Below are positions 10,592 through 20,512 of a stretch of DNA of 64,000 nucleotides, in pieces. The translations under genes and the position numbers were made by a program. The first letter of the stretch is position 1; each line of letters begins with the position of its first letter. Under the pieces are notes generated by a model that saw nothing but the letters and a program-made list of their open reading frames with translations, did not search any database and was not told where the DNA came from. Source of the DNA: Elgaria multicarinata webbii (taxonomy: Eukaryota; Chordata; Lepidosauria; Squamata; Anguidae); contig NC_086173.1 of the NCBI RefSeq assembly GCF_023053635.1, positions 145,175,197-145,239,196 of the forward strand. Direction: 5' to 3'.

Positions 10592-12170
10592 TGGCTTTAT
10601 TATTATTATTATTATTATTTATTTATATAGCACCATCGATGTACATGGTGCTGTACAGATAACACAGTAAATAGCAAGACCCTGCCGCATAGGCTTACAA
10701 TCTAATAAAGTTGTAGTAAACAATAAGGAGGGAAAGAGAATGCAAACAGGCACAGGGAAGTGTAAACAGGCACCGGGAAGGGTGAAGCTAACAGTATAGA
10801 GTCAGAACAAACTCAAAGTTTAAAAGCTATAGGGAAAAGAAAAGTTTTTAGCTGTGTTTTAAAAGCTGTGATTGAGTTGGTAGTTCTCAGGTGTTCTGGA
10901 AGAGCATTCCAGGCATGAGGGGCAGCAGAGGAAAATGGGCGAAGCCGAGCAAGGGAAGTAGAGACCCTTGGGCAGGCAAGAAGCATGGCATCAGAGGAGC
11001 GAAGAGCACGAGCGGGGGCAATAGTGTGAGATGAGAGAGGAGAGATAGGCAGGAGCTAGACCGTGAAAAGCTTTGAAGGTCAACAGGAGAAGTTTATATT
11101 GGATTCTGGAATGAATTGGGAGCCAATGAAGAGATTTCAGAAGCGGAGTGACATGGTCAGAGCGGCGGGCCAGGAAGATGATCTTAGCGGCAGAGTGGTG
11201 GACAGAGACCAGCGGACTGATGTGAGATGAGGGGAGGCCAGAGAGGAGGAGGTTGCAGTAGTCCAACTGAGAGATAACCAGTGCGTGAACGAGAGTCTTG
11301 GCAGAAGAGACAGACAAAAATGGTCGAATCCTGGCAATATTATACAGGAAGAAACGACAAGATTTAGCTACTGCCTCGATATGAGGAATAAAGGAGAGCG
11401 AGGAATCAAATATAAAGCCAAGGCTACGAGTTTCCTTGACCGGAGTAAGCGTGACATCGTTGACAGTAAGAGAGAATGAGAGATGAGGAGAAGGTTTAGG
11501 AGGAAAAACAAGCAGTTCAGTTTTTGCCATATTGAGTTTCAAACGGCGATGAAGCAGCCAGGCTGAGATATCTGAAAGACATGCTGAGATACGATCGTGG
11601 ACATCAGGAGAAAGTTCCGGAGATGAGAGGTATAGTTGTGTGTCATTGGCATACAGGTGATATTGGAGGCCATGAGATTGAATAAGTTTACCCAAGGGCA
11701 GCATGTATAGAGAAAACAGCAGCGGGCCAAGCACCGAGCCTTGCGGAACCCCTACTGAAAGGGGAAAGGAGGAGGACGAGCTGCCGTTAGCCGACACGCT
11801 GAAAGAGCGACCCTCTAGATAGGAGGCGAACCAGTTATAGACAGAGCCACAGAGTCCAAGGTCATGGAGGGAATCTAAGAGAAGATCGTGATCAACCGTG
11901 TCAAAGGCTGCAGTTAGATCAAGGAGAATAAGGATGGAATAATGGCCCTTAGACTTGGCAGTGAGAAGATAATTGGTGATCTTGGTAAGGGCTGTTTCAG
12001 TGGAATGCAAAGGACGGAATCCAGATTGAAAGGGATCCAGAGCAGAGTTACTAGAGAGAAAGTCAAGACAGCGAGAGTAGACCACACGTTCCAGAATCTT
12101 TGAGACAAGGGGCAACAGAGAGACAGGTCGGTAGTTAGACAGAGAAAGTCGATCAAGAGTGGGTTTTTGG
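10592..12170 (-). mobile_element. L2-clade LINE, ORF2 C-terminal half plus 3' UTR
   Basis: The minus-strand frame 10991-12115 (374 codons) encodes RT motifs [57 protein letters not shown] and [12 protein letters not shown], then the L2-type tail [12 protein letters not shown] and KSLHWLPI. The catalytic YADD is YAND. The frame stops short of the usual end, which continues in another frame. The 3' end carries the L2 signature (TGTACAGCACCATGTACATC...ATATAAAT) and an (AAT)n tail at 10596-10620. It is 5'-truncated near 12170. Confidence 0.92.
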
Positions 12171-12399
12171 GTGGGGAGCTAGGCAAATTCATGCAAATGA
12201 ATCCCGTTGGTCTGATGGCTGTGAAGTGCTCATGGCTCACTTCACACGTTACATTTTAAAATGTACACCTAAGATGTTTTAAGGAATGCAACAAACCCAT
12301 TTTTATAAACAAATGCAACATACAAGTATACTTTATTTTATTTTTTAAGCGAGCTGTGATGGGCAGCTTCCTTTGAATGTAAACTGATTTCTAAACTAA

Positions 12400-13290
12400 A
12401 CTGAATTGCTTGTTTTTCCTCCTAAACCTCATCTCTCATTCTCTCTTACTGTCAATGATGTTACACTCACTCCAGTCAAGGAAGCTCGTAGTCTTGGCTT
12501 TATATTTGACTCCTCGCTCTCCTTTATTCCTCATATTGAGGCAGTAGCTAAATCCTGTCGTTTTTTCCTGTATAATATTGCCAGGATTCGATTATTTTTG
12601 TCCGTCTCTTCTGTCAAGACTCTTGTTCATGCATTGGTTATTTCTCGGTTGGACTACTGCAACCTTCTTCTCACTGGCCTTCCTTCTTCTCACATCAGTT
12701 CGTTGGTTTCTGTTCACCACTCTGCTGCTAAGATCATCTTCTTGGCTCGCCGCTCTAACATTGTTACTCCACTTCTGAAATCTCTTCATTGGCTTCCAAT
12801 TCACCTCAGAATCCAATATAAACTCCTGTTGACCTACAAAGCTTTTCACAGTCTAGCTCCTTCCTATCTTTCCTCTCTCATCTCACACTATTGCCCCACT
12901 CGTGCTCTTCACTCCTCTGATGCCATGTTTCTTACCTGCCCAAGGGTCTCTACTTCCCTTGCTCGGCTTCGTCCATTTTCTTCTGCTGCCCCTTACGCCT
13001 GGAACGCTCTTCCAGAACATTTGCAAACTACAAGTTCAATCGCAGTTTTTAAAGCTCAGCTAAAAACTTTTCTTCTAAAGCTTTTAAAACTTGATTTTGA
13101 TCTGACTTTTATATTGTTAGTTTTACTCTACCCTGTGCCTGTTTGGTGCATTCTCTTCCCCTTCTTATTGTTTTATTATGATTCTGTTAGAATGTAAGCC
13201 TATGCGGCAGGGTTTCGCTATTTTATTGTTTTACTCTGTACAGCACCATGTACACTGATGGTGCTATATAAATAAATAAATAAATAAAGT
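12400..13290 (+). mobile_element. L2-clade LINE 3' part, inverted relative to its neighbour
   Basis: The plus-strand frame 12406-13197 encodes the same C-terminal segment as the adjacent minus copy ([68 protein letters not shown]). The 3' UTR ends in GATGGTGCTATATAAATAAA. The element is truncated 5' of the RT core. Confidence 0.9.
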
Positions 13291-13429
13291 TTGCCTCTGA
13301 GCAATGCACGTGAAATTGTCATCGGTCTTTGAATGGCTAATTCATTCACACGTGCAAACAAGAACTCCTTTTTTCTGGCCAAAAATACGCTCCACCCCAC
13401 CCCAAAGAACAGTATCTGAAGAAGTCGCG

Positions 13430-13720
13430 TGATCAGCAAACTTGCGTGACTCGGCCCCTCACTGTTCGGTTCTAGTGCAGCAGTCCACCATCGCCCCACC
13501 CTTTCAATAGTATGTGGATGGTTGTGGCCAGAAGAGGGCACTGTGAGGTCGCTTTGAGTCCGAGCTTGCAGGGTGCGGAACGCGTGAAACCCTTTTTGGC
13601 TTCCTGGCGACAGAACGCCGCGTGACGCATTTCCGGAGAAAGGGGTGCCTTCTTCCAAGGTGAGGAGGGTTCCTGCACCGCTGAGCGCGTTGCTGCTGCT
13701 GAATGGTAATAAGGGGGGCG
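13430..13720 (+). promoter_or_regulatory. CpG-rich promoter and first exon of the 16.2-kb ZNF gene
   Basis: Locally raised CpG, a near-match CTCF-like core (13528-13539, CCAGAAGAGGGC) and a good donor, TTCCAAG|GTGAGG, ending an exon at 13659. The 19-base block of the other promoters was not found here; only CCGGAG at about 13632 recalls it. The next candidate acceptor is at 15816. ORFs on the minus strand here are treated as chance. Confidence 0.5.
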
Positions 13721-13964
13721 GGGCGGGGCGAGCAGATAGCTTTCATGTCCTGTCTGCCGTTCTCAGAAAGGGGACAAACCTCTTCTCTTTAAGCTGAGCG
13801 CTTCTGGGGTGGGGTGGGGTGGGGTAGGCAGAGCAGCTCTCAAAAGAAAAGGGGCCTGTCGGGGATATCAGGCTGACTAGAAGCAAGGATGCCTCAAAGA
13901 AACACGCGAGTCAGTAAAATCGGGCCCGTCCTTGGAAAAACTGGGAGTTTATCAGAGTAGTCTG

Positions 13965-14160
13965 TTGCATGAGATGCAGTGTGGAGTAGTGGTTAGGGCG
14001 TTAGGCTAGGACCAGGTTTGGTCCTCCCCCCACCTCTGCTGGCCGTGGGTTACTGGCTCTCAGCCTAGTCCTACTTCACAGGGCTGTTGTGAAAATACGA
14101 TTGGGCAGGGCTGCCTTGAGCTCCTTGGAGAAAAGGCAGGATATAAATATATTATTTTTA
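13965..14160 (+). mobile_element. tRNA-derived SINE (TGGTTAGGGCG head)
   Basis: Head GTGGAGTAGTGGTTAGGGCG resembles a pol III A box region. The body CTCAGCCTAGTCC and tail TTGAGCTCCTTGGAGAAAAG followed by GGCAGGATATAAATAT match the copy at 28588-28845. Confidence 0.75.
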
Positions 14161-14434
14161 AATGTAAATACTGTTGAATAGACACGCAATAAGCTAACAC
14201 AACCCTGCATTCCTTAGAAAAGCAATTCATAAAATAATAATAATAATAATAGAAACCGTAGACATTTTTAGGGGTTTGGAGATTCTACCTGTCTTCCAGT
14301 GCTTCATGTTCTAAAAGTAAATTCCAGAACTTTTGTTACTTTGTAAAGGCTCAGGCACACTGAAGGCACTATGTTGTTCTATTCTACATGAGACATGATG
14401 TGGGTTGAATGTAAGTAAATTATATTAGGTATGT

Positions 14435-14512
14435 TTACTCAAAAGTCAGTCTAATTGAGTTCAGTGGGGGTTACTCTCAGGTAAGTGGGCTGCAGTGTAA
14501 ATCTGGAGCCCC
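14435..14512. repeat. Short palindromic interspersed repeat
   Basis: TATGTTTACTCAAAAGTCAG ... GAGTTCAGTGGGGGTTACTC is the diverged form of a palindromic unit also present at 15650-15735, 29138-29222, 37395-37460 and 60949-61005. Confidence 0.5.
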
Positions 14513-15189
14513 TGCTCCCTAATCCCATATTTATGGTGGCTGGCTTGTGTTATACACCAATCCATTTGAATGAGAGCACTGGAGATTTACAGTGAAGGTG
14601 GGTTAAAGGCTACATATTTTCACATTTGCAGGATGAGGAGGAATATTAAGGGATGGCAGTCTCCATAACAGAATGAATTTCAATTACAGCACCTCAAGGC
14701 TTGGTCTTCATGTGGAGCTAGATGAGTTAGTGTAATCCTTGGGCGGTAGAATGGACAGTATCACTTATGGACAGTACGACTTCACACTGCAGGTGTGGAA
14801 TGCTTAGAATGTTTACCATTTGAGTGAATGAAATCTCCCTTTTTTGTAAGCATAATCGCCATGAGCGGGGTGTGGTGGACCTGGGGAGGATAGGCGATGG
14901 GCTAGATCCAAAGATGCTTTATTTAGCCTGCAGGCCAGAGACTCCCTGTTCCTATTGTAAATCCTGGAGCGCACAATCTCCCCTATTTGTAGAAACCTCA
15001 AGAAGAATAGTATTCTAGACACAGTGGTAAAAAAAAAATAGAATTGTGCATCCATTTCTGTAGGCTGGTCACCAACTGAATTCATCCGTAACCAGTGCCA
15101 GACAAATAGCACAGAGCACCAGAAAAATGCAAACCAGGAGAGCAGCTCCTCCTATCTACATTGTTTCTGCCTGCTTAAAACTGCTTTGA
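14513..15189. other. Intron-like sequence, nothing recognised
   Basis: No family or exon was recognised between the first exon and the next candidate coding stretch. Confidence 0.35.
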
Positions 15190-15234
15190 ATGTGGAACCA
15201 ATGTCAGGTGACTCTACCTTTTCCTAATTCTATG

Positions 15235-15414
15235 GTTCTGGGTGAGGCTACAGCACAGAGAACTGATTTAGCTATTGATTCAGAGGCGAAAGAAGAATTT
15301 GGAGATGTTAGAGGGAGAAATGGCAGGATGTGGCAAAGGTCTGGCCGTCAAAGGAGAAGAGAAAAAGAAAAGTCCAGGATTGGTTGCAGGGTTGCTTGTA
15401 TGAGTGAGGGGTGA
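15235..15414 (+). pseudogene. Possible relic of a charged ZNF linker exon
   Basis: An ATG-started frame gives a charged linker-like peptide (LAIDSEAKEEFGDVRG, then RRREKEKSR), reminiscent in composition of the linker in the 26.6-kb gene (KKHEEEEDFTPAQ). No convincing acceptor precedes it, and the frame ends without fingers. It lies in the right place for this gene, but homology is a guess. Confidence 0.2.
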
Positions 15415-15458
15415 GAATAGTGATGGAGAATTGAGGTTTGCTGTTATGTGAAGGGGGG

Positions 15459-15600
15459 TTGAAATCTATGATGATGAAGATGATGATCTCATCAGTGTTC
15501 ATGGTGCTTCACAAAGTGCAAGAGGGCAGTTCTCTGCCCTGAGGAGACTACAAGTCAACAAAAAAGAAATAACAGGCAGGGCAGTGGAGGCAGGTGTAAA
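15459..15600 (-). mobile_element. Old L2-like 3' tail
   Basis: The reverse complement reads TCCTCAGGGCAGAGAACTGC, then CACCATGAACACTGATGAGA and (ATC)n, the layout of L2 3' ends. Confidence 0.45.
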
Positions 15601-15649
15601 GGGGATTAACATGCATTTATTTCAGCTACACATACATAGGCTTAGGCTG

Positions 15650-15735
15650 TAATGCTGTACACCTTTACTAGTAAGTAAGTCCCATTGAATTCAGTGGGGC
15701 TTAGTTCTAAGTAGACATATATAGGATCACACCCT
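15650..15735. repeat. Short palindromic interspersed repeat
   Basis: AGTAAGTCCCATTGAATTCA followed by GTGGGGCTTAGTTC is the best-preserved palindromic core of this small family in the window. Confidence 0.6.
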
Positions 15736-16174
15736 TAGTTTCAGTAGGGTATGGGGATCTGAGGGATTGTGCTAGTGTCTTTCTCTCAATCTCATTGACT
15801 TTTTGTATCTTTGCAGAGACTAGTTTGCATCTGAACTCTGTCTTGGCAAGAGAATGCTGGGGAGAAAATGATGGACTTTTTAGCTCTCTCTTTGTTTGGC
15901 AACCAGCACTTCCACTTTCAGAGAGGGAGAAACAATGAGTTTTAATGGTCCAGAATGAGAGTAACTTCAGCTAAGTAAACCGATAGCAAAGCGATACTGC
16001 CAGTTAGAAATATTAGTAGTTTGTGCTCCATCTAATTTGACTGTGGGGAAACCCTTTAGCACGAAGCTTGAATTTTAATACCACATCCAAGAATCTGCAA
16101 GGGAGTAAATCTTAATTCATTTTGGTGCTTAGAACAAGTGAACAATTGGAGAGGAGACTCACAAGGAACATCCC

Positions 16175-17035
16175 ATGGGAGAAAAACGCTTGAAATGCCC
16201 CAATCTTGGGGAAAGCTTTCTGGGCAGCTCAGCTCCCTTTGAACGTCAGGAAGTACATGCAACAGACAAGCTGTATAAATGCCTGGAGTGTGGGAAATGT
16301 TTCACTCATAGCAAGAACTTCAGCACTCACCAGAGAATCCACACTGGAGAAAAACCGTACAAGTGTCCCGAATGCGGGAAAAGGTACGGTGCCAGCTCAA
16401 CCCTTAGTAGGCATCGAAAAATCCACATGGAAGAAAAGCCTTATACGTGCCCGGACTGTGAGAAGAGTTTCAGTTACAAAGCAGATCTCATTAAACACCA
16501 CCGAGTTCACACAGGGGAAAAACCTTATGTATGTGGCGAGTGCGGGAAAAGTTTCAGTCAAAGCTCAAACTTCGTTACACATCAGAGAAGCCACACGGGA
16601 GAGAAACCTTATGAATGCCCTGACTGTGGGAAAAGCTTCACTGTGAGTTCAAGCCTGATTGAACACCAGCGAGTCCACACAGCTGAGAAGCCCTTCCTGT
16701 GCATGGAATGCGGGAAGAGCTTCAATCGGAACTCGCACCTCAATGTGCACCAGCGGATTCACACAGGAGAGAGGCCCTTTCAATGTCCTGATTGTGGGAA
16801 AGGCTTTACAATACTTTCCACCCTTAGTAAACATCAAAGAATCCACACCGGAGAAAAACCTTATAAATGCCCCAAATGTGAGCGAAGCTTTAGGGTGAGC
16901 TCAATACTTACGCAGCATATTAGAATCCACACAGGAGAGAAGCCGTACATTTGCCCCGATTGCGGGAGAAGCTTCAGTCAAAAATCACCTCTCATTGCTC
17001 ACCAGAAACTTCATGCTCGTCAGAAAACCCTGTAG
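16175..17035 (+). CDS. C2H2 zinc-finger protein, 9 fingers plus an N-terminal vestige
   Basis: The frame encodes 286 residues, almost entirely fingers. The first unit is vestigial: CPNL replaces CxxC and the first zinc-binding His is Arg. Nine intact fingers follow. Contacts at -1,2,3,6: HKNT, ASTR, YADK, QSNT, VSSE, RSHV, ISTK, VSIQ, QSPA. Finger 2 has Tyr for the core Phe. An in-frame TGA lies 36 bases before the ATG, so this ATG is the only possible start for the finger frame. The likely exon start, acceptor TTTGCAG at 15816, opens a different frame that soon ends, so any N-terminal domain is lost or out of frame. The family role is nuclear DNA binding. A finger-only protein is plausible, as is early decay. 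Confidence 0.8.
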   Translation: MGEKRLKCPNLGESFLGSSAPFERQEVHATDKLYKCLECGKCFTHSKNFSTHQRIHTGEKPYKCPECGKRYGASSTLSRHRKIHMEEKPYTCPDCEKSFSYKADLIKHHRVHTGEKPYVCGECGKSFSQSSNFVTHQRSHTGEKPYECPDCGKSFTVSSSLIEHQRVHTAEKPFLCMECGKSFNRNSHLNVHQRIHTGERPFQCPDCGKGFTILSTLSKHQRIHTGEKPYKCPKCERSFRVSSILTQHIRIHTGEKPYICPDCGRSFSQKSPLIAHQKLHARQKTL

Positions 17036-17157
17036 GTAATTGGTTTGAGACACAATAGTGTAATTAAGTCATTGAATAGTAATTCATCATAGTTTGGTAC
17101 ATGGGAATAGGAAAATCAGCAGGGATAGAAGATGAGATTTTTTTTGCTGTCCTTATG

Positions 17158-17213
17158 GAATCATAGAATCATAGAATAGCAGAGTTGGAAGGGGCCTTCA
17201 AGGCCATGTAGAA
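17158..17213 (-). mobile_element. CR1 3' tail in the 3' UTR
   Basis: TCATAGAATCATAGAATAGC and following bases are the reverse complement of a CR1 3' end. Confidence 0.75.
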
Positions 17214-17462
17214 GTTTGTTTGCTTTTTTTAAAAAAAAAAATACATTCTTCTCTTTTTTTCTTATATCCTTAAAACCTACTTCCTTTGGATAAGAGGCTT
17301 CAGGAAAGAATCTTTAAAATGAAATTGCTTTTGCTGAGCCCTCCAGATGCGGAGGTTATAAATTGAAATACATCTATGTGGTACAGGTTTGTCATGAGGA
17401 TACTGGGAACTAGGACTTGCAAAATGCTTTGTACATAGAAAAATGCTGTAGAACTGATAATC

Positions 17463-17468
17463 AATAAA
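17463..17468 (+). terminator. Polyadenylation signal AATAAA
   Basis: AATAAA lies about 430 bases after the stop of the 9-finger frame. It is the first canonical signal downstream. Confidence 0.5.
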
Positions 17469-17689
17469 ATACTGTTTCCAGCTGATCAGACGTCCTGGCA
17501 CATGTTATCAGGCGAGCGCTACTTGCCCCTTCTCTGAGCTACCTGCCCCTTCTCCTTCCTCGTACTTCACAACCCCATTCATTCCTTTCCCCGATCTCCT
17601 TATTCCCTTTAATTGGTCAACAGGCCATTCTTTTCATAGATTAACCCTTGATAAGAGAGGAAACTGTTCCCTGAGATCTGTCAGACTCA

Positions 17690-17880
17690 TGGTTCACATA
17701 ACACGCTAAGCCACAGTGGCCCTCTTCAGAAGACAAACCATGGCTTTAACCATGGTGAATAAGGCTTTTTGCCTTTTTCACTGGGGTTAAAGGTGTCTTC
17801 TGACCAGGGCCAGTGTTTAGTTCAAAATGCTAAACCATCATGGCTTAACATGTCATCTGAACAGGGTCAATCAAAGCTTC
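17690..17880. mobile_element. Palindromic MITE (GTTCAGANGACA type)
   Basis: The left end (CATGGTTCACATAACACGCT) and right end (CTTAACATGTCATCTGAACA) are imperfect inverted repeats, with internal ACCATGG palindromes. It resembles the larger element at 35716-36228. Confidence 0.5.
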
Positions 17881-18079
17881 TTGTGGGAGAGAAGTGATCC
17901 CAGATCTGCTCCTGCCTAGGAAGCTCTGCCAATCTTTCACCTTTTTTCTGAAACCTCTCCTTCCTCCCCACCCCCATTTTTCACAAGGAAAGCAGAGAAG
18001 GGCAGCTTAGGTGAGGCGAGTTGGGGAAGCCCACGCTGAGTAATTCATCTTTTGGGATTATTAAGGATCATGTTAACCC

Positions 18080-18145
18080 TATTATTATTATTTCCATTTA
18101 TATACCGCCCCATAGCCGAAGCTCTCTGGGCGGTTTACAAAACCC
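18080..18145 (-). mobile_element. L2-like LINE 3' tail (GCCCAGAGAGC family)
   Basis: ATAGCCGAAGCTCTCTGGGC preceded by TATATACCGCCCC is the reverse complement of the 39300-39345 tail. Confidence 0.75.
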
Positions 18146-18194
18146 TAACGGGTAATCTGATAGTTATATAGCAACACTAAACGTGCCAGAAATA

Positions 18195-18255
18195 TAGGAA
18201 GTTGCCAAACCTGGGGTCCTCCAGATGTGTTGGACTGCAACTCCCAACTGGATTT
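18195..18255. mobile_element. Half of a palindromic hAT-type MITE
   Basis: TCCTCCAGATGTGTTGGACT then GCAACTCCCAACTGG is the left half only. Bases 18256-18539 have no recognised feature. Confidence 0.55.
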
Positions 18256-18539
18256 TCAGGGAGGGGAAGAAAGACTACCCTCACTAAAACTGTGTTTCCA
18301 CATGCAGCACTTTGGCCATTAGGAGGTCAATGGTTGCCATTTGCTACACGGGGAAGGTGCAGCACTTTGCAACCTCACTGGAGGCTGAGGTCTAAAAGTG
18401 CTGTGTGTGACCCACTGAGGATCTGGCCTTCATCATAGCCCATGTCATGGGTTTGGTTTCTTGGTCGTAATTGAACAATACAATCTTGGGAGTGGGTTAC
18501 AGAAAAGAGTAAGATTACGCATAAGGATATTTTGTTTTT

Positions 18540-18760
18540 ATTTATTTTATTACATTTATATCGTGCCTTTTTACCTCTTGCAAGAAGTCCAAGTTGGCTT
18601 TACATGGTCCTCTTCCTCCTTTCCACTCACAACACCCCTGGGAGGTAGGTTAGGCCTAGGGTCAGTGACAGGCTAAGAGTCACCCAGTGAGCTTCACGGC
18701 CGAGTCTCAGTTCAACACTAACCGCTACACCACACACTGGCTCTCGTGTGTATTAAAGTA
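18540..18760 (-). mobile_element. tRNA-derived SINE
   Basis: The reverse complement has head GTGTGGTGTAGCGGTTAGTG, CTCGGCCGTGAAGCTCACTG and the tail with TATAAATGTAATAAAATAAA. Same family as 28588-28845. Confidence 0.75.
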
Positions 18761-18904
18761 AGTCAAGCCTCATTCCAACAGCCGGGAAAGATTCTGTACA
18801 CATGAAAAAGGCACGTTGGAAATAATGTAACAATTTACAAGTTAATTTTTATTTTATGATAACCAGTCCAAAACCCTAGCCATTGCACCAGTCTGGCTCC
18901 CCTA

Positions 18905-19625
18905 TGCAGAGAGATACAACAGCTGGGATTGTTTAGCTTGGGGAAGAAAGGAAAGTAAGGGGAGACATGATAGAGGTGTACAAAATTAAGCATGGAGTGA
19001 AGAATGCAATTAGGGAGGCATGTTTCTCCCTCTCTTATAATCCTACATCCCCAGGGTCATCCCAAGAAGCTGATTGGTGGGAGATTCAGTCCAGGTAAAA
19101 GGAAGTACTTCACACAGCACACAGTTAAACTATGGAATTTGCTAGCACAAGATGTAGTGATGGCTGCCAATATGGATAGGTTTAAAAAGACAAATTCTTG
19201 GAGAAGGCTATCGATGGCTACTAGTCCCAGGGCCGGTGCCAGACTGTTTTGCGCCCAAGGCAAGGCAAGCTACTTGCACACACCCCCCCCCCAAAATTGC
19301 CAACTTCAATTTTTAAGAACAGATGTTTTGTCGAAAAAATAAAAAAGCACAAAACTTGAACTTACGTTTTTTTCTTAAAACAGCTAATTTGTATAAAACT
19401 GTGACCCTTAAAGGGCAGTACTGCGCCCCTCTGAGGTCTGCGCCCTAGGCAGCTGCCTAGTTGGCCTAATGGTGGCACGGGCCCGGACTAGTGCTGATGG
19501 CTCTATGTTACCTCCAGTACCAGAGGCGCTACGCCTATGTACACCACTTGCTGGGGAACATGGGTGGGAGGGTGCTGTTGCATTCATGTCCTGCTTGTGA
19601 GTTTCCCCAGTGAGTTGGCCACTGT
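18905..19625 (+). mobile_element. L3-like CR1 LINE, interrupted by a hAT element
   Basis: Part one (18905-19227) holds GGGATTGTTTAGCTTGGGGA, ATGATAGAGGTGTACAAAAT and GAGAAGGCTATCGATGGCTA. Part two (19495-19625) resumes with GCTGATGGCTCTATGTTACC and GAACATGGGTGGGAGGGTGC. The parts are contiguous in the uninterrupted copy at 33479-34005. Confidence 0.75.
19228..19486 (+). mobile_element. Non-autonomous hAT-type element with 8-bp duplication
   Basis: Ends CAGGGCCGGTGCCA and, reverse-complemented, CCGGGCCCGTGCCA. They are flanked by ACTAGTCC (19220-19227) and ACTAGTGC (19487-19494), 7 of 8 identical. It inserted into the L3-like LINE. Confidence 0.8.
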
Positions 19626-19732
19626 TGGTGTTACCCAGCATGGCCCTTCTTACGTTATTACGAGCAAGCGCACACACTTCCAGCGCACACCCATCCCAGA
19701 AGCCACGCGCATCCAAAGCGAAAAGAGCTTTT

Positions 19733-19764
<32 letters not shown>
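19733..19764 (+). repeat. (GCC)n trinucleotide repeat
   Basis: About ten GCC units inside the CpG-rich region, probably in transcribed or promoter DNA. Confidence 0.8.
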
Positions 19765-19765
<1 letters not shown>

Positions 19766-20052
19766 CAGAAGCAGCTGTTGCAGCGCAGCCCGCAGTCTTG
19801 TGGGCGAGTCTCCGCTCATTCCTCGCTCGCTGAGCCTTTGCATCCCGTTGTTGTAGCAGCCGCTAGAGGAGGCCGTGCTGATCGCGGCCTCTCTTGCCTG
19901 CCTCTCTTTCCCTCTCGCGTCTCCCCGTTAGCAGCGTGGAAGGGGCGGCGCTTCCCAGCGAGACAATGCCAGCTGAGCGGCTCGGCTCCCCCGGCCGCCC
20001 TCACCACGTGGTTCGGCGCTGGCGAGAGACCTTGAGCCTTGCTTCCTGTGCG

Positions 20053-20071
20053 CCCGACCGGAGTGGGAACT
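20053..20071 (+). promoter_or_regulatory. Shared 19-base ZNF promoter/first-exon block, copy 2
   Basis: CCCGACCGGAGTGGGAACT, taken here as the family consensus. Confidence 0.7.
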
Positions 20072-20387
20072 GCCTTTCTTTCTCCCGCTGGGGCTGAGCC
20101 CGGCGGGGTTGAGGAAAGATTAATCCCCGGCCGGAGACTGGATCGGGTGAGGTTGCGCGGGTTCAGCCGGGAAAGCGGAGACAGGGGGTTCCGTCTACAG
20201 CCAGGCAGGAACAGGAAAGAGAAAACTCTTCCAAGTCGTGGAAACTCTTTCGCCCCAGCCAGCATTTCACTTCTGTTCCTGGGCGGGGCGTAATCAGGAA
20301 CGGGAGTCAAGGGCTCTTTTCACACGATCGCACGCTGGTTCCTCGGATGTTGTGGTGCTCCCAACAGTCTCTCTTCACACGCTCAAG

Positions 20388-20388
20388 A

Positions 20389-20461
<73 letters not shown>

Positions 20462-20512
20462 TTATTTATTTATATAGCACCATCAATGTACATGGTGCTG
20501 TACAGATAGGGT
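20388..20512 (-). mobile_element. L2 3' tail with long (AAT)n microsatellite
   Basis: About 24 ATT units precede ATATAGCACCATCAATGTAC and ATGGTGCTGTACAGAT, the reverse complement of the L2 3' end. Only about 50 bases of L2 sequence are present. Confidence 0.85.

Larger units (their letters stand above)
19640..20380 (+). promoter_or_regulatory. CpG-rich promoter and first exon for the 22-30 kb ZNF loci
   Basis: A dense CpG stretch including a (GCC)n run at 19733-19764. It carries the conserved 19-base block at 20053-20071 and a donor GATCGG|GTGAGG ending an exon at 20146, 75 bases after the block. No CTCF-like core was found. Which of the downstream exons (22.7, 25.2-27.2, 30.0 kb) it serves is unknown. 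An L2 tail with an (ATT)n tract has inserted just downstream. Confidence 0.55.
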
